Below, one piece after another: positions 47,636 through 60,065 of a DNA stretch of 64,000 bases (the first letter of the stretch is position 1; the number at the start of each line of letters is the position of its first letter). The DNA is taken from contig UGYN01000002.1 in assembly GCA_900457075.1 (NCBI GenBank), forward strand, positions 4,278,001 through 4,342,000, in the 5' to 3' direction. The position numbers and the translations under genes are program-made. Source of the DNA: Serratia quinivorans (GTDB lineage Bacteria > Pseudomonadota > Gammaproteobacteria > Enterobacterales > Enterobacteriaceae). Below the pieces are notes generated by a model that saw only the letters and a list, made by a program, of their open reading frames with translations, did not search any database and was not told the origin of the DNA.

Positions 47636-48577
47636 ATGAAGCTTTCTTTCTGTACCGATAGTCTGGGCCACCTGCCGTTTGAAGCCATGTTGGATCGATT
47701 GGGCGAATTGGGAGTGTTTGGTGTGGAAATGACCACCGGCGGCTGGTCTTCGGCACCGCATCTGGATACCGTGGCGTTATTGCAGGACGCCGGTAAGCGC
47801 CGACGGTTACTGGCGGCACTGGAAAGCCGCGGCATGAAGATTGCCGCGCTGAACGTTTCCGGTAACCCGCTAGAGCCGGGCGTGTTGGGGGAAAAACATC
47901 GCCACGATACTGACAACACGCTGGCGCTGGCCGCCGGCCTGGGGGTGAAGAAAATCGTCATGATGAGCGGATTGCCCCCTGCGGCGCCCGGCGACAGCAT
48001 CCCCAACTGGATCACCTATACCGTCAGTTGGCCGCCGACGCTGAAAAACTGCCTGGATTATCAGTGGAACGAAGTGGCAATCCCCTACTGGCAACGGCTG
48101 GTGGAAAAGGCACAGGCGTTTGGCATCGAGAAATTCGCGCTGGAGAACTTTAGCTCGATGCTGGTGTGGAACCCCGACACCTTGTTCAGGCTGCGTGACG
48201 CGGTGGGGCCGATGGTCGGGCTGAATCTTGATCCCAGCCACCTGATTTGGATGGGGGCCGATCCGATTGCCGTAGCCCGCCGTTTGGGGGACGCCATCCA
48301 CCACGTGCACGGCAAGGACGTAAGGCTGGAAAGGGGCGTGGTGGCAGTCAACGGGCTGCTGGAAACCCGGCCGGTGGAGCAGGTGGCGGAGCGCGCCTGG
48401 AATTATGTGGCGGTCGGCTGCGGGCAGGATCTGCAGTGGTGGAAAGAGTTTTTCTCGGTGGTACGCATGATGGGCTATAACGACTGGGTGTCGCTGGAGA
48501 TGGAGGATCTGACCATGTCGGTCGATGCCGGCATCAATACCTCGGTCGAGGCGTTAAAGCACTGTATCAGTCAGTAA
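47636..48577 (+). CDS. Xylose-isomerase-like TIM-barrel sugar isomerase/epimerase
   Basis: 313 residues, ATG 47636 after TGCGGAG. AP_endonuc_2/IolE-like barrel: CTDSLGHLPFEAML, LNVSGNPLEPG, metal-ligand segments FALENFSSMLVWN, GLNLDPSHLIWMG and HHVHGKDVRLE, and WVSLEMED near the C-terminus. It likely isomerises the keto product of the preceding oxidoreductase. The pairing with a Gfo/Idh enzyme and a LacI regulator is typical of inositol- or rare-sugar catabolism. No transporter is in the unit. Confidence 0.85.
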   Translation: MKLSFCTDSLGHLPFEAMLDRLGELGVFGVEMTTGGWSSAPHLDTVALLQDAGKRRRLLAALESRGMKIAALNVSGNPLEPGVLGEKHRHDTDNTLALAAGLGVKKIVMMSGLPPAAPGDSIPNWITYTVSWPPTLKNCLDYQWNEVAIPYWQRLVEKAQAFGIEKFALENFSSMLVWNPDTLFRLRDAVGPMVGLNLDPSHLIWMGADPIAVARRLGDAIHHVHGKDVRLERGVVAVNGLLETRPVEQVAERAWNYVAVGCGQDLQWWKEFFSVVRMMGYNDWVSLEMEDLTMSVDAGINTSVEALKHCISQ

Positions 48578-48737
48578 ACGGCATCCGTTGCTGTCCAGGG
48601 TCTGCCGTTGTGCAGGCCGTGGATGGCAAAAGGCTGGCGAAAAAAATAGGTTAATAAAAATGTGACGCATGTCGCATTTACCCTGCCGATTGGTTAAAAT
48701 ATCGCTACTTCCCGCTCCCGTCCGGATCCCGTTTAAC

Positions 48738-49928
48738 ATGGAACAAACTCAGGTCTCTCGCTCAACTGCCTGGTTGCGCGTGGTCATTCTTGCCGTTTCG
48801 GCCTTTATCTTCAATACCACCGAGTTCATTCCGGTCGGGTTGCTGAGTGATATCGCCCAAAGCTTCTCGATGCAGACCGAGCAGGTGGGGTTGATCATCA
48901 CTATTTATGCCTGGATCGTCGCCGCCAGTTCGCTGGTGTGTATGCTGCTGACCAGCCGGATTGAGCGGCGCAAACTGCTGATCGGGGTATTTATCCTGTT
49001 TATCGCCAGCCATGTGCTGACCGCCGTGGCATGGAACTTCACCACGCTGGTGATTTCCCGTGCCGGCGTGGCGCTGGCCCATGCGGTATTCTGGTCGATC
49101 ACCGCCTCGCTGGCGATCCGGGTCGCACCCGCGGGCAAAAAGGCGCAGGCATTGAGCCTGCTGGCGGGGGGAACCGCGCTGGCGATGGTGCTCGGTCTGC
49201 CGCTGGGCCGTATCGTGGGTCAAATCCTCGGCTGGCGCATGACCTTTATTGGTATCGCCGTCTGTGCCACGCTGGCGTTGGTGCTGCTGTGGCGCTTGTT
49301 GCCGGTGCTGAAAAGCGAGCATTCCGGCTCGCTGGCCAGCGTGCCAATGCTGTTTAAGCGCCCGGCGTTGGTCAGCCTGTATATGCTGACCATCATTGTG
49401 GTGACGGCCAATTTTACCGCCTACAGCTATATCGAACCCTTTATTCAGACCGTGGCCGGGCTATCGGAAAACTTCACCACCCTGATGCTGTTGCTGTTCG
49501 GTGCCGCCGGTATCATTGGCAGTCTGCTGTTTAGCCGTTTCAGCGAGCGTTTCCCGTCGGGCTTTTTCATCGGCGCCATCGCCTTATTGATGCTGAGCCT
49601 GCTGCTGCTGTTACCGGCCTCCGGTGATGAAAACCACCTGACGGTGCTGTTTGCGGTATGGGGCATGGCAATCATGGCAATTGGTTTGTCGATGCAGGCC
49701 AAAGTATTGAACCTGGCCCCGGACGCTACCGACGTGGCGATGTCGATCTATTCCGGGCTGTATAACTTCGGTATCGGTGCCGGCGCACTGCTGGGTAACC
49801 AGGTCAGCCAGTATCTGGGTATGGGCAACATTGGCTTTGTCGCTGCCCCGCTGGCGTTGATCGCCCTTGGCTGGTGCCTGCTGAACTTTTACCGTAGTGA
49901 ACGCCTGCAACACCACCAAATCCGCTAA
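48738..49928 (+). CDS. sotB: Sugar efflux transporter SotB
   Basis: 396 residues, equal to E. coli SotB (YdeA). MEQTQVSRS start; then [20 protein letters not shown], the MFS loop [14 protein letters not shown], the central [17 protein letters not shown] and [17 protein letters not shown] match the family. 12 membrane helices. Exports arabinose, lactose or IPTG-like sugars in E. coli. Its place after the sugar-catabolic pair may be chance. Confidence 0.88.
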   Translation: MEQTQVSRSTAWLRVVILAVSAFIFNTTEFIPVGLLSDIAQSFSMQTEQVGLIITIYAWIVAASSLVCMLLTSRIERRKLLIGVFILFIASHVLTAVAWNFTTLVISRAGVALAHAVFWSITASLAIRVAPAGKKAQALSLLAGGTALAMVLGLPLGRIVGQILGWRMTFIGIAVCATLALVLLWRLLPVLKSEHSGSLASVPMLFKRPALVSLYMLTIIVVTANFTAYSYIEPFIQTVAGLSENFTTLMLLLFGAAGIIGSLLFSRFSERFPSGFFIGAIALLMLSLLLLLPASGDENHLTVLFAVWGMAIMAIGLSMQAKVLNLAPDATDVAMSIYSGLYNFGIGAGALLGNQVSQYLGMGNIGFVAAPLALIALGWCLLNFYRSERLQHHQIR

Positions 49929-50120
49929 CTTCCTGCGCTCTGATAGTGGGCCGCCGGCTCACTATCAGGCATCTCCCCACGGCTTAAATTTTCTCTCAGC
50001 AAAACAGATTGCTGCAGTTTTTTTATGCTTAATTACCTTTCATAGCCTGCTAATTAAATATTTAACTCCGACGCCGAGCCTATAGCATAGAAAAATAATA
50101 ATTATGTTATGGCGAGGTTA

Positions 50121-51543
50121 ATGGTGAGTGATGTTTTGGTTGCAGGAAGCGATGCGGTGGCCCAGTCACCGATCCATGAACAGGATTTGTCAGCAAGAAT
50201 TGATGCGTTGCCGACCTCGGCCGGTCTGTGGAAGTTTATCGCTTTGCTGGCGTTGGGCGGTTTTTTTTGAGCTTTATGACCTGTTCCAGACCGGCTATAT
50301 CAGCACCGGTTTAATTGCCGAGGGGATATTCCATACCGGCGCGCAAGGCGTGTTCGGCGTCTCCGACCAGGCGGCGTTTGCCTCCGCCACCTTCCTTGGC
50401 CTGTTTATCGGTGCCAGCCTGCTCAGCCCCTACGCCGACCGTTTTGGCCGCCGCACCACCTTTATGTTTGCGCTGGCCTGGTATGGCGTGTTTTCGCTCT
50501 GCCTGGCCTTTCAGCATCAGGCAGAGTGGGTGATCTTCCTGCGCTTTCTGGTGGGAGTCGGATTGGGGATTGAACTGGTCACCATAGATACCTATCTGAC
50601 TGAGTGGGTGCCTGCGCATCTGCGTACCCGGGCCTTTGCCTTTTCGTTTTTCATTCAATTTCTGTCGGTGCCAACGGTCGCGTTGATGTCGTGGTGGCTG
50701 GTACCACAGACCATTTTGGGTCTGAGCGGCTGGCGTTATGTGGTGATCGCCGGTGCCGTGGCTTCACTGGTGATTTGGCTGGTGCGTAAAGGCTTGCCGG
50801 AATCCCCGCGTTGGCTGGCGCAGCAGCGACGTTACCCGGAGGTCAGGCAGGTAATGCTGGCGATGGAGCGTCGTTGCGGTGTTACCCAGGTGACGGAATT
50901 CCCGTTGCGTGATGCCGAATCAGCGAGCGAAACGCCCGCGCAGGGAAGCTTTAAAGATATCTGGTCGCCTCGTTACCGGGGCCGCACCCTGATGCTGGTG
51001 GTGATGAATTTCTTCCAGGCGATTGGTTTCTTCGGTTTTGGCAACTGGCTGCCGGCCTTACTGGCCGGAAAGGGCGCTTCAATCACCCACAGTCTGCTGT
51101 ACGCCTTCTTTATTACCCTGGCTTATCCGCTGGGATCATTGCTGTGCAGTCGCTATGCCGACAAGATGGAAAACAAATGGCAGATTGTTCTTTCCTGCCT
51201 GGTGACGGTGATTTTCGGCTCGCTGTTTGCCATGCAGAATAATCCCCTGTGGCTGATTCTGTGCGGGTTCTTCATTACCTGGTCCAATGCCTGGCTGACC
51301 TACAGTTACCACTCCTACCAGTCAGAAGTGTTCCCGACTTATATCCGCGCCCGTGCGGTCGGATTCTGTTATTCGTTCAGCCGATTGTCGACGGTATTCA
51401 GCAGCCTGATTATTGGCATGATCCTGCAATACGGCGGTTCGGTAGGGGTGATTGCGTTTATCGTTGCCAGCATGCTGATTGTGATGGTGGTGATCGGGGT
51501 GTTTGGTCCAAAAACTCGCGGTATCGATCTGGAAAATATCTGA
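50121..51543 (+). CDS. MFS transporter of the metabolite:H+ symporter/sugar-porter type (one frameshift)
   Basis: The true start is ATG 50121 (GGCGAGG site), MVSDVLVAGSDAVAQS. One T must be removed from the eight-T run at 50261-50268 to read LALGGFFELYDLFQTGYIS and join the main frame; ~473 residues. The A-motif YADRFGRRTT, ESPRWLAQQRR after helix 6, and SYADKMENKW-type second loop are clear. Similar to AaeA/YdjE-like aromatic acid or metabolite symporters; substrate unknown. Stand-alone gene. Confidence 0.82.
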
Positions 51544-51548
51544 CCGAG

Positions 51549-51578
51549 CCACCCGGCGTTGCGCATTGAGACAACGCC
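51549..51578. terminator. Stem-loop between convergent MFS and katG genes
   Basis: CCCGGCGTTG-CGCATTGAGA-CAACGCCGGG; no long T-run, so moderate confidence as a terminator for both strands. Confidence 0.55.
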
Positions 51579-51600
51579 GGGATCTTCATGCTGTTATTAC

Positions 51601-54419
<2,819 letters not shown>

Positions 54420-55313
54420 ATGCTTGGTAATATTCATAACGTTGATATCCGATTGTTACAGATATTTTTGACCATAGTGCAGTGTAATGGATTCTCGGCC
54501 GCTCAGGCACAGCTGAATATGAGCCAGTCCGCCATCAGTACATGTATGTCGACTCTGGAGACGCGTCTGGGCTTTCGCCTCTGTGAACGGGGTAAAAAAG
54601 GATTCAGTCTGACAGCGGAAGGGGAACAGGTGCTGTGTTATACACAACAACTGTTCGCCAAATTAGATGCTTTTGTTTTACAGGTTCATAACCTTTCAGG
54701 GCGGTTACGCGGCGAGTTAATGATCGGTCTGTTAGACAGCACATTGACGTTGCCCGAAGCAAAAGTAGTTGAGGCAATAAGACGTTTTTATCAGCGTAAT
54801 CATGAGGTAAGTCTGCAGGTTTTTATTAAATCACCAACGGAACTTGAACAAGAAATTATCAGCGGCGAACTGCATGCGGCGATATCTTATATTGGACACA
54901 GATTAGAAAACCTTGAGTATATCGATCTCTTCAGTGAAAAAATTTCAATCTATTGCGGAAAGCACCATCCGCTGTATTTATCATCAAAAGTGACCTCCGA
55001 GGACTTACTGCGCTTCAGTTGGGTGAAGCGTGGCTATCTGATGCCGTCGGATTTAGTGCCTGTAATGCCGCCACTAATCACTGCCACGGCCCACCAGATG
55101 GAGGCTGTCGCCTTACTGGTTTTGGCAGGGACACACATTGGCTATCTGCCGCAACATTATGCTCAGCAGTGGGTTGATAAACAGGAAATGTACTTGCTGA
55201 AATCTGAAGAATTAAGCTATGAGGTGACTCACTGCCTTATTCTTAACCGAAGTCGCCCGCATAATGAAGCACTCGAAGCCCTGGTTTCTGACATTCTTCT
55301 GGAACATGGATGA
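54420..55313 (+). CDS. LysR-type regulator at head of carbamoyltransferase island
   Basis: 297 residues, ATG after AAGGAGGGG. HTH at about 8-66 (RLLQIFLTIVQCNGFSAAQA, MSQSAISTCMSTLETRLGF) and an effector domain. AT-richer than the core genes around katG. Transcribed in the same direction as, and ~200 bp ahead of, the carbamoyltransferase gene, so it likely activates the island in response to its substrate. Confidence 0.8.
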   Translation: MLGNIHNVDIRLLQIFLTIVQCNGFSAAQAQLNMSQSAISTCMSTLETRLGFRLCERGKKGFSLTAEGEQVLCYTQQLFAKLDAFVLQVHNLSGRLRGELMIGLLDSTLTLPEAKVVEAIRRFYQRNHEVSLQVFIKSPTELEQEIISGELHAAISYIGHRLENLEYIDLFSEKISIYCGKHHPLYLSSKVTSEDLLRFSWVKRGYLMPSDLVPVMPPLITATAHQMEAVALLVLAGTHIGYLPQHYAQQWVDKQEMYLLKSEELSYEVTHCLILNRSRPHNEALEALVSDILLEHG

Positions 55314-55521
55314 CCCTACTAAAAATAATGCATACTTATATTACAACGCTTTCCGGTTAAACATTCATAAATGATAAAGTCAGCTTTGTTTTATATCTAT
55401 TGTTAGCTATGTATTTCAGTCTTACGCTCAGTGGCACATCAGTAAATATTCAGATGGGTACAGTGGCTGGAATGCTGCTATCCGTAAAATGGGCGTTTTA
55501 CCAAACATCGAGGGATATGAA

Positions 55522-56460
55522 ATGAGAGATAAATTTCGCGCCAGACACTATCTTGCCATGCAGGATTATACAGCGGAAGAGATCCGTTATTTGGTCGAGC
55601 TGGCAACCGATTTAAAACGCAAATGGACCATGCGTGAGCCACATGAATATTTACGTGGGCGTACCTATGGCATGATTTTCGAAAAAAAATCTACGCGTAC
55701 CCGTAATTCCTTCCATGCCGCCGCAACGGCGCTGGGGGCTCAGTCTATCTATCTGCGACCGGATGAAATGCAACTCAGCCGTGGCGAGCCAATTAAAGAT
55801 ACCGCACGCATTATTGATCGCTATTTTGATGGTTTGTATATCCGAACTTATGGACAGGAAATTGTTCAGGAGTTTGCGCAATACATGAAAAATCCGGTGA
55901 TTAACGCGTTAACGGCGCTGGAACATCCTTGCCAGGGGCTGGCCGACCTTCTGACCATTAAAGAAAAATTTGGTGAATGGAAAGGGGTAAAAGTCTGTTA
56001 TGCCGGCGATGTCTATAACGTCTGTCATTCCCTGATGATCGGCTGCGGCATGATGGGAATGGATATTTACGTTGCTGCCCCTGAAGGGTACGAACCCGTA
56101 CCGGAAATTCTGGCCTGTGCGCAGCAACACGCGGCGAAAAGCGGTTCCAAAGTCATCGTGACCCGGGACTTCGACGAGGCGCTGCGTGGAGCTGATGTGG
56201 TATATGGCAACACCTGGCATAGCATGGGTGAAAACGAAGCCCAGAAAGAAAAACGCATTCAAGACTTTATGCCGTACCAGATCAACGCCCAGGCAATGGC
56301 GAAAGCGCGTAAAACGGCGGTCTTCATGCATTGCCTGCCGGGTTACCGTGGCGAAGATATGACAGACGAAGTCATTGAAGGGCCACAGTCCGTGGTGTGG
56401 GATCAGGGTGAAAACCGCATGCACACCGTGAAGGCCGTTATGGTGGCTACGGCGGTCTAG
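55522..56460 (+). CDS. Ornithine-carbamoyltransferase-like enzyme, acceptor site altered
   Basis: 312 residues from MRDKFRARHY. Carbamoyl-phosphate motif KKSTRTR (about 56-61), HPCQ (about 136-139) and HCLP (about 271-274) are intact, so transcarbamoylation is expected. The OTC acceptor-side segments differ: GDVYNVCHS where OTCs have a paired Asn (GDGNNV.HS/NS), and GNTWHSMG where OTCs have an Asp before the SMG loop (TDTW.SMG). In human OTC that Asp (D263) contacts the ornithine alpha-amino group. The acceptor is therefore perhaps not ornithine. With carbamate kinase downstream it probably works in the catabolic direction, yielding carbamoyl phosphate. Confidence 0.8.
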   Translation: MRDKFRARHYLAMQDYTAEEIRYLVELATDLKRKWTMREPHEYLRGRTYGMIFEKKSTRTRNSFHAAATALGAQSIYLRPDEMQLSRGEPIKDTARIIDRYFDGLYIRTYGQEIVQEFAQYMKNPVINALTALEHPCQGLADLLTIKEKFGEWKGVKVCYAGDVYNVCHSLMIGCGMMGMDIYVAAPEGYEPVPEILACAQQHAAKSGSKVIVTRDFDEALRGADVVYGNTWHSMGENEAQKEKRIQDFMPYQINAQAMAKARKTAVFMHCLPGYRGEDMTDEVIEGPQSVVWDQGENRMHTVKAVMVATAV

Positions 56461-56568
56461 CATTCCGGCTCAAAGGCGAGGGAGCCAAAATTCTGGCTCC
56501 TCCGCGTAATGCCGTCAGATATCACTTCTACTTTTAGTCGCCATCCGTACTTCACTAAGGAGTTTGTT

Positions 56569-58017
56569 ATGAGCCAATCTGTGGAGAATAAAACACATCT
56601 AAAAAAAGCCATTACCTTCAATGGTTTCTTGGGGATGGGTATTGGCTGCGTGTTTGGTGCTTCCTGGTTGGTACTTACCGGCACCTGGCTAAGCACCGCC
56701 GGTGGCCCATCCAATGCGGCACTGGCCATTTTGCTCTGCCTTCTCATTGAGCTTCCCCTGGCGCTGGCTTATCTGGAAGCCATCTCGGCGGTTCCGTTGG
56801 CAGGCGGAGAGGCTGCGTATTCTTGCCTTGCCTTCGGTAGTTTTGCCGCGATGATTGCCGGATGGTTCGGCGTGTTGGTGAATATCATTTTATGCGCCTG
56901 GGAAGCGCTGGCGATCACCACCATGCTGGGCTACCTGCTGCCTTCCATGAAGAGTGCGGCGATTCTCTATGAGGTCGGCGGGTTTGCGGTCAGTGCTCCA
57001 TTATTGATTATCGGGCTGTTACTTGTCGCGGGGATCGGCATGATGCAGCACCGGGGGGTAAAACTTTCATCAACGTTACAGACGGTCATTACAGTGACTG
57101 TTTTAACCCTGGTTATCGTCTCGCTGATTGCATGTTCATTCTATATCAACCTTGAAAATCTCAGCCCGTTACAGAGCAAACCGACCTTTGCCGGCGTGGT
57201 GGCTCTGCTGGCGCTCCTGCCATTTTCTATTGCCGGATGGGAAACCATAGCCAAGGGGGCGGAAGAAGCCTCTGCCAGCCTAAGCCGTAAAAAAACCGCT
57301 CTCGCTTTGATTATCTCTCTGGTCATCGCCACCTTTATGTATCTGATTACCATGCTGGTTCCTTCGGCCATTGTGCCGTGGCAAAGCCTGATGACCATGG
57401 ATATCCCCTTTGCTCATGCAGCAGAAATAGTGACAGGTACGCCAGTTTGGGGGTTGGTATTAACGGCGGCTGCTTGCTGCGGAGTCGTGGGTGTTTATAA
57501 CGCCTGTTTTTATGGCGCAACTCGTTTACTCATGTATATGAGCCAGGTGGGTTTAATTCCGGCCGCTTTCTCCCGGTTGCACCCGGTTTACCATACGCCA
57601 ACGGTAGCCATCCTTTTCGTTTCATTAATAGCCGCTTCTGCCTGTCTGCTGGGTAAAGCCGTGTTTCTCCCACTGGTCACCGTGGCCGCTTTTTCCTACA
57701 TCGTCTTGTGGGGGTCAACGCTGTTTTCCGTGATGCGACTGCGGAAATTGCGCCCTGAGCTTCCGCGCCCACTTCCCACTCCGGGAGGAAAATTCACCCT
57801 GGCTGTGGGGGCCATTGTGACTCTGCTTATGGCTGCGGCCATGTTGTTTCCTGGCAGCCCGGCGTCGCTTAAGTGGCCCTATGAGCATCTGCTATTGGGT
57901 GTGCTGCTGGTGATTGGCATGATCCTCTATTTGTTGCGGGATAAATCTGTTTCCGGAGAGGAACAGGCCAAATTGATACTGGAAAATATTCCTACCGAAA
58001 TAGTGAAAAAAGACTGA
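56569..58017 (+). CDS. APC-family amino acid/amine permease
   Basis: 482 residues, ATG 56569 after TAAGGAG. ~12 membrane helices; helix 1 carries FLGMGIGCVFGASWLVLTG, a Gly-rich substrate-binding break, and helix 6 has LLPFSIAGWETIAKGAEEA. The tail is cytosolic and charged. Likely importer or exchanger of the guanidino or amino substrate or product of the island. Not close enough to AdiC, ArcD or PotE to name. Confidence 0.82.
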   Translation: MSQSVENKTHLKKAITFNGFLGMGIGCVFGASWLVLTGTWLSTAGGPSNAALAILLCLLIELPLALAYLEAISAVPLAGGEAAYSCLAFGSFAAMIAGWFGVLVNIILCAWEALAITTMLGYLLPSMKSAAILYEVGGFAVSAPLLIIGLLLVAGIGMMQHRGVKLSSTLQTVITVTVLTLVIVSLIACSFYINLENLSPLQSKPTFAGVVALLALLPFSIAGWETIAKGAEEASASLSRKKTALALIISLVIATFMYLITMLVPSAIVPWQSLMTMDIPFAHAAEIVTGTPVWGLVLTAAACCGVVGVYNACFYGATRLLMYMSQVGLIPAAFSRLHPVYHTPTVAILFVSLIAASACLLGKAVFLPLVTVAAFSYIVLWGSTLFSVMRLRKLRPELPRPLPTPGGKFTLAVGAIVTLLMAAAMLFPGSPASLKWPYEHLLLGVLLVIGMILYLLRDKSVSGEEQAKLILENIPTEIVKKD

Positions 58018-58112
58018 CTACTCAATATAGGCATTCGGATTAATTCTGTACTCATATCGATGAAAATACCCTGAATGTATCTTGTGAAATAAAGATAATT
58101 AAGAGGTTAAAA

Positions 58113-58964
58113 ATGGAAAGAAGCTATGTAAAAAATGCAACTAATAGACTGAAGAAGGTTTTATTATGTCCACCAAAACATTTTTCATTCCAGCCTATTA
58201 ATGTCATTACTGAAGACTGGCTGGAAAAAGGCGAGTCAGCCGATATTAGCGCATTTCGGCGCGAACATGATGCGCTGGTTCAGGCTTATCGCGAAAACGG
58301 CGTTGAAGTGGTATTGATGGATCCTGATCCTGAGCTTCCTTATCAGGTTTATGCGCGCGATTTCGGTGCCTGTGTCGCGGAAGGCTTCATTATGGGGAGG
58401 TTTCGCGAACCTTGCCGGCAGGGGGAAACGGCAACTTATGAGGCCAAGATGAAACAGCTTGGTATCCCCTGCGTTGCACGCTGTACCAGTGGGGCATTTG
58501 AGGGCGGTGATTTCTGGATGATAGATGAGCACACTATTGCTCAGGGCGTAGTGGCAAGAACGGACTATGACGGCTACAAGAACATTGAACGCCAGATGTG
58601 GGAACTGGGTTACACCATGGTACCTATATTCTGTAAGCGTGAAAATCTTCACCTGGACATGTGCTTTAATATTGTTGCAGAGAAAGTCGCGGTCGTTTGC
58701 AAAGCCGCGCTTCCCGATGAGTTTTTAAATCTGCTTGCCAGAAGAAAATTCACCCTGATTGATGTTCCGCAACAGGGGGTATTCCGCCATCATTGTAATT
58801 TGCAGGCATTGGGTGATGACCGGGTACTGACCTTCAAAAATAATAAAGAGACCAACCAGCAACTTGCTGCTTTGGGAATTAAAACCATTGAAATTGAATT
58901 GGAGGAAATTCTCAAAGGTGGCGGTGGGCCTCACTGCATGACTTTCCCATTAGAACGGGCATGA
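58113..58964 (+). CDS. Amidinotransferase-fold hydrolase (DDAH/arginine-deiminase superfamily)
   Basis: 283 residues, AAGAGG site. Pentein-fold motifs: PYQVYARDFGACV, FEGGDFWMID, catalytic His180 in HLDMCFN and nucleophile Cys275 in GGGGPHCMT. The length suits dimethylarginine dimethylaminohydrolase-type enzymes (~255-285) rather than arginine deiminase (~410) or agmatine deiminase (~365). It should hydrolyse a guanidino substrate to a ureido product plus amine or ammonia. Placed before carbamate kinase and after the carbamoyltransferase and permease, it is the likely first step. Confidence 0.82.
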   Translation: MERSYVKNATNRLKKVLLCPPKHFSFQPINVITEDWLEKGESADISAFRREHDALVQAYRENGVEVVLMDPDPELPYQVYARDFGACVAEGFIMGRFREPCRQGETATYEAKMKQLGIPCVARCTSGAFEGGDFWMIDEHTIAQGVVARTDYDGYKNIERQMWELGYTMVPIFCKRENLHLDMCFNIVAEKVAVVCKAALPDEFLNLLARRKFTLIDVPQQGVFRHHCNLQALGDDRVLTFKNNKETNQQLAALGIKTIEIELEEILKGGGGPHCMTFPLERA

Positions 58965-59036
58965 AATAGTCAGCCATCTAAAGGGGAGGGTAGGGCTTCC
59001 CCTTTCTTATCTGTCAGGGAACAGGAGAGGATAATT

Positions 59037-59964
59037 ATGAGAATACTTATAGCATTAGGCGGCAATGCGCTATTAAAACGTGGGGAAGCCATGACTGCGG
59101 AAAACCAGCGGCGAAATGTCGTTATAGCCTGTGAAGCTATTTCCCGTCTGGATGGCAAACACCAGATAATTATCAGCCATGGAAATGGGCCACAGGTAGG
59201 ATTATTAGCACTGCAGTCTGAGTCCTACGCCGATAAAGTTGAGCCCTATCCTTTTGATGTTTTTGGGCGCGGAAAGCCAGGGGATGATTGGTTACATGCT
59301 GGAGCAGGAGCTACGTAATCATATGCCCGGCAGGCAGGTTGCCTGTTTGTTGACTCAGGTAGAGGTTGATATCAACGATCCTGCAGTCAAACAACCCAAT
59401 AAATTTATTGGGCCGGTCTATAACGAAGAACAGGCCAAAAAATTAATGCAGGAAAAAGGCTGGATAATAAAACCGGATGGTAAATATTACCGCCGCGTTG
59501 TTCCCAGCCCACAGCCATTGGCGATCGTCGAAATTGAGACATTACGCACGCTGGTGAACAATGATGTGATTGTTATTGCCGGCGGCGGTGGTGGTATCCC
59601 GGTCACCACCCTCAGTTCGCAAAGCCGTGGGCTGGAGGCCGTTATAGACAAAGACCGTTGCTGCAGCCTAATGGCTCAGCAGCTGGATGTTGACTTACTG
59701 ATTATCGCGACCGACGTCAGCAGAGTTTTCACTGATTTTGGCACGGTGGACAGCAAAGCAATTAAAGCCGCTAATCCACACGCACTGCTTGAAATGGATT
59801 TTCCGGCAGGTTCAATGTGGCCCAAGATCCAGGCTACGTGTGAGTTTTCTATCAATAGCGGCAGATCGGCAGTGATCGGATCGCTGGAGGACATTGTTGA
59901 TATGGTCGATGGACGGACGGGAACCTTGATCAATAAAGATATTGATGGCGTGGCGTTTCACTGA
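59037..59964 (+). CDS. Carbamate kinase (one frameshift)
   Basis: ATG 59037 behind [39 protein letters not shown], then after removing one T at 59260-59264 ([18 protein letters not shown]) the rest: [51 protein letters not shown]. 308 residues, normal length. Makes ATP from carbamoyl phosphate and ADP. The last enzyme of an ADI- or agmatine-type fermentation route; here it pairs with the carbamoyltransferase of the island. Confidence 0.9.
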
Positions 59965-60065
59965 CGAGCACCTTAAAGCTCGTTGATTACACATGGGTGT
60001 ACCAGATATTGGCACCGCGGCTATTCCGGGCCATCAGCCAAAGCGACATGGCAAAGGAGACAATT

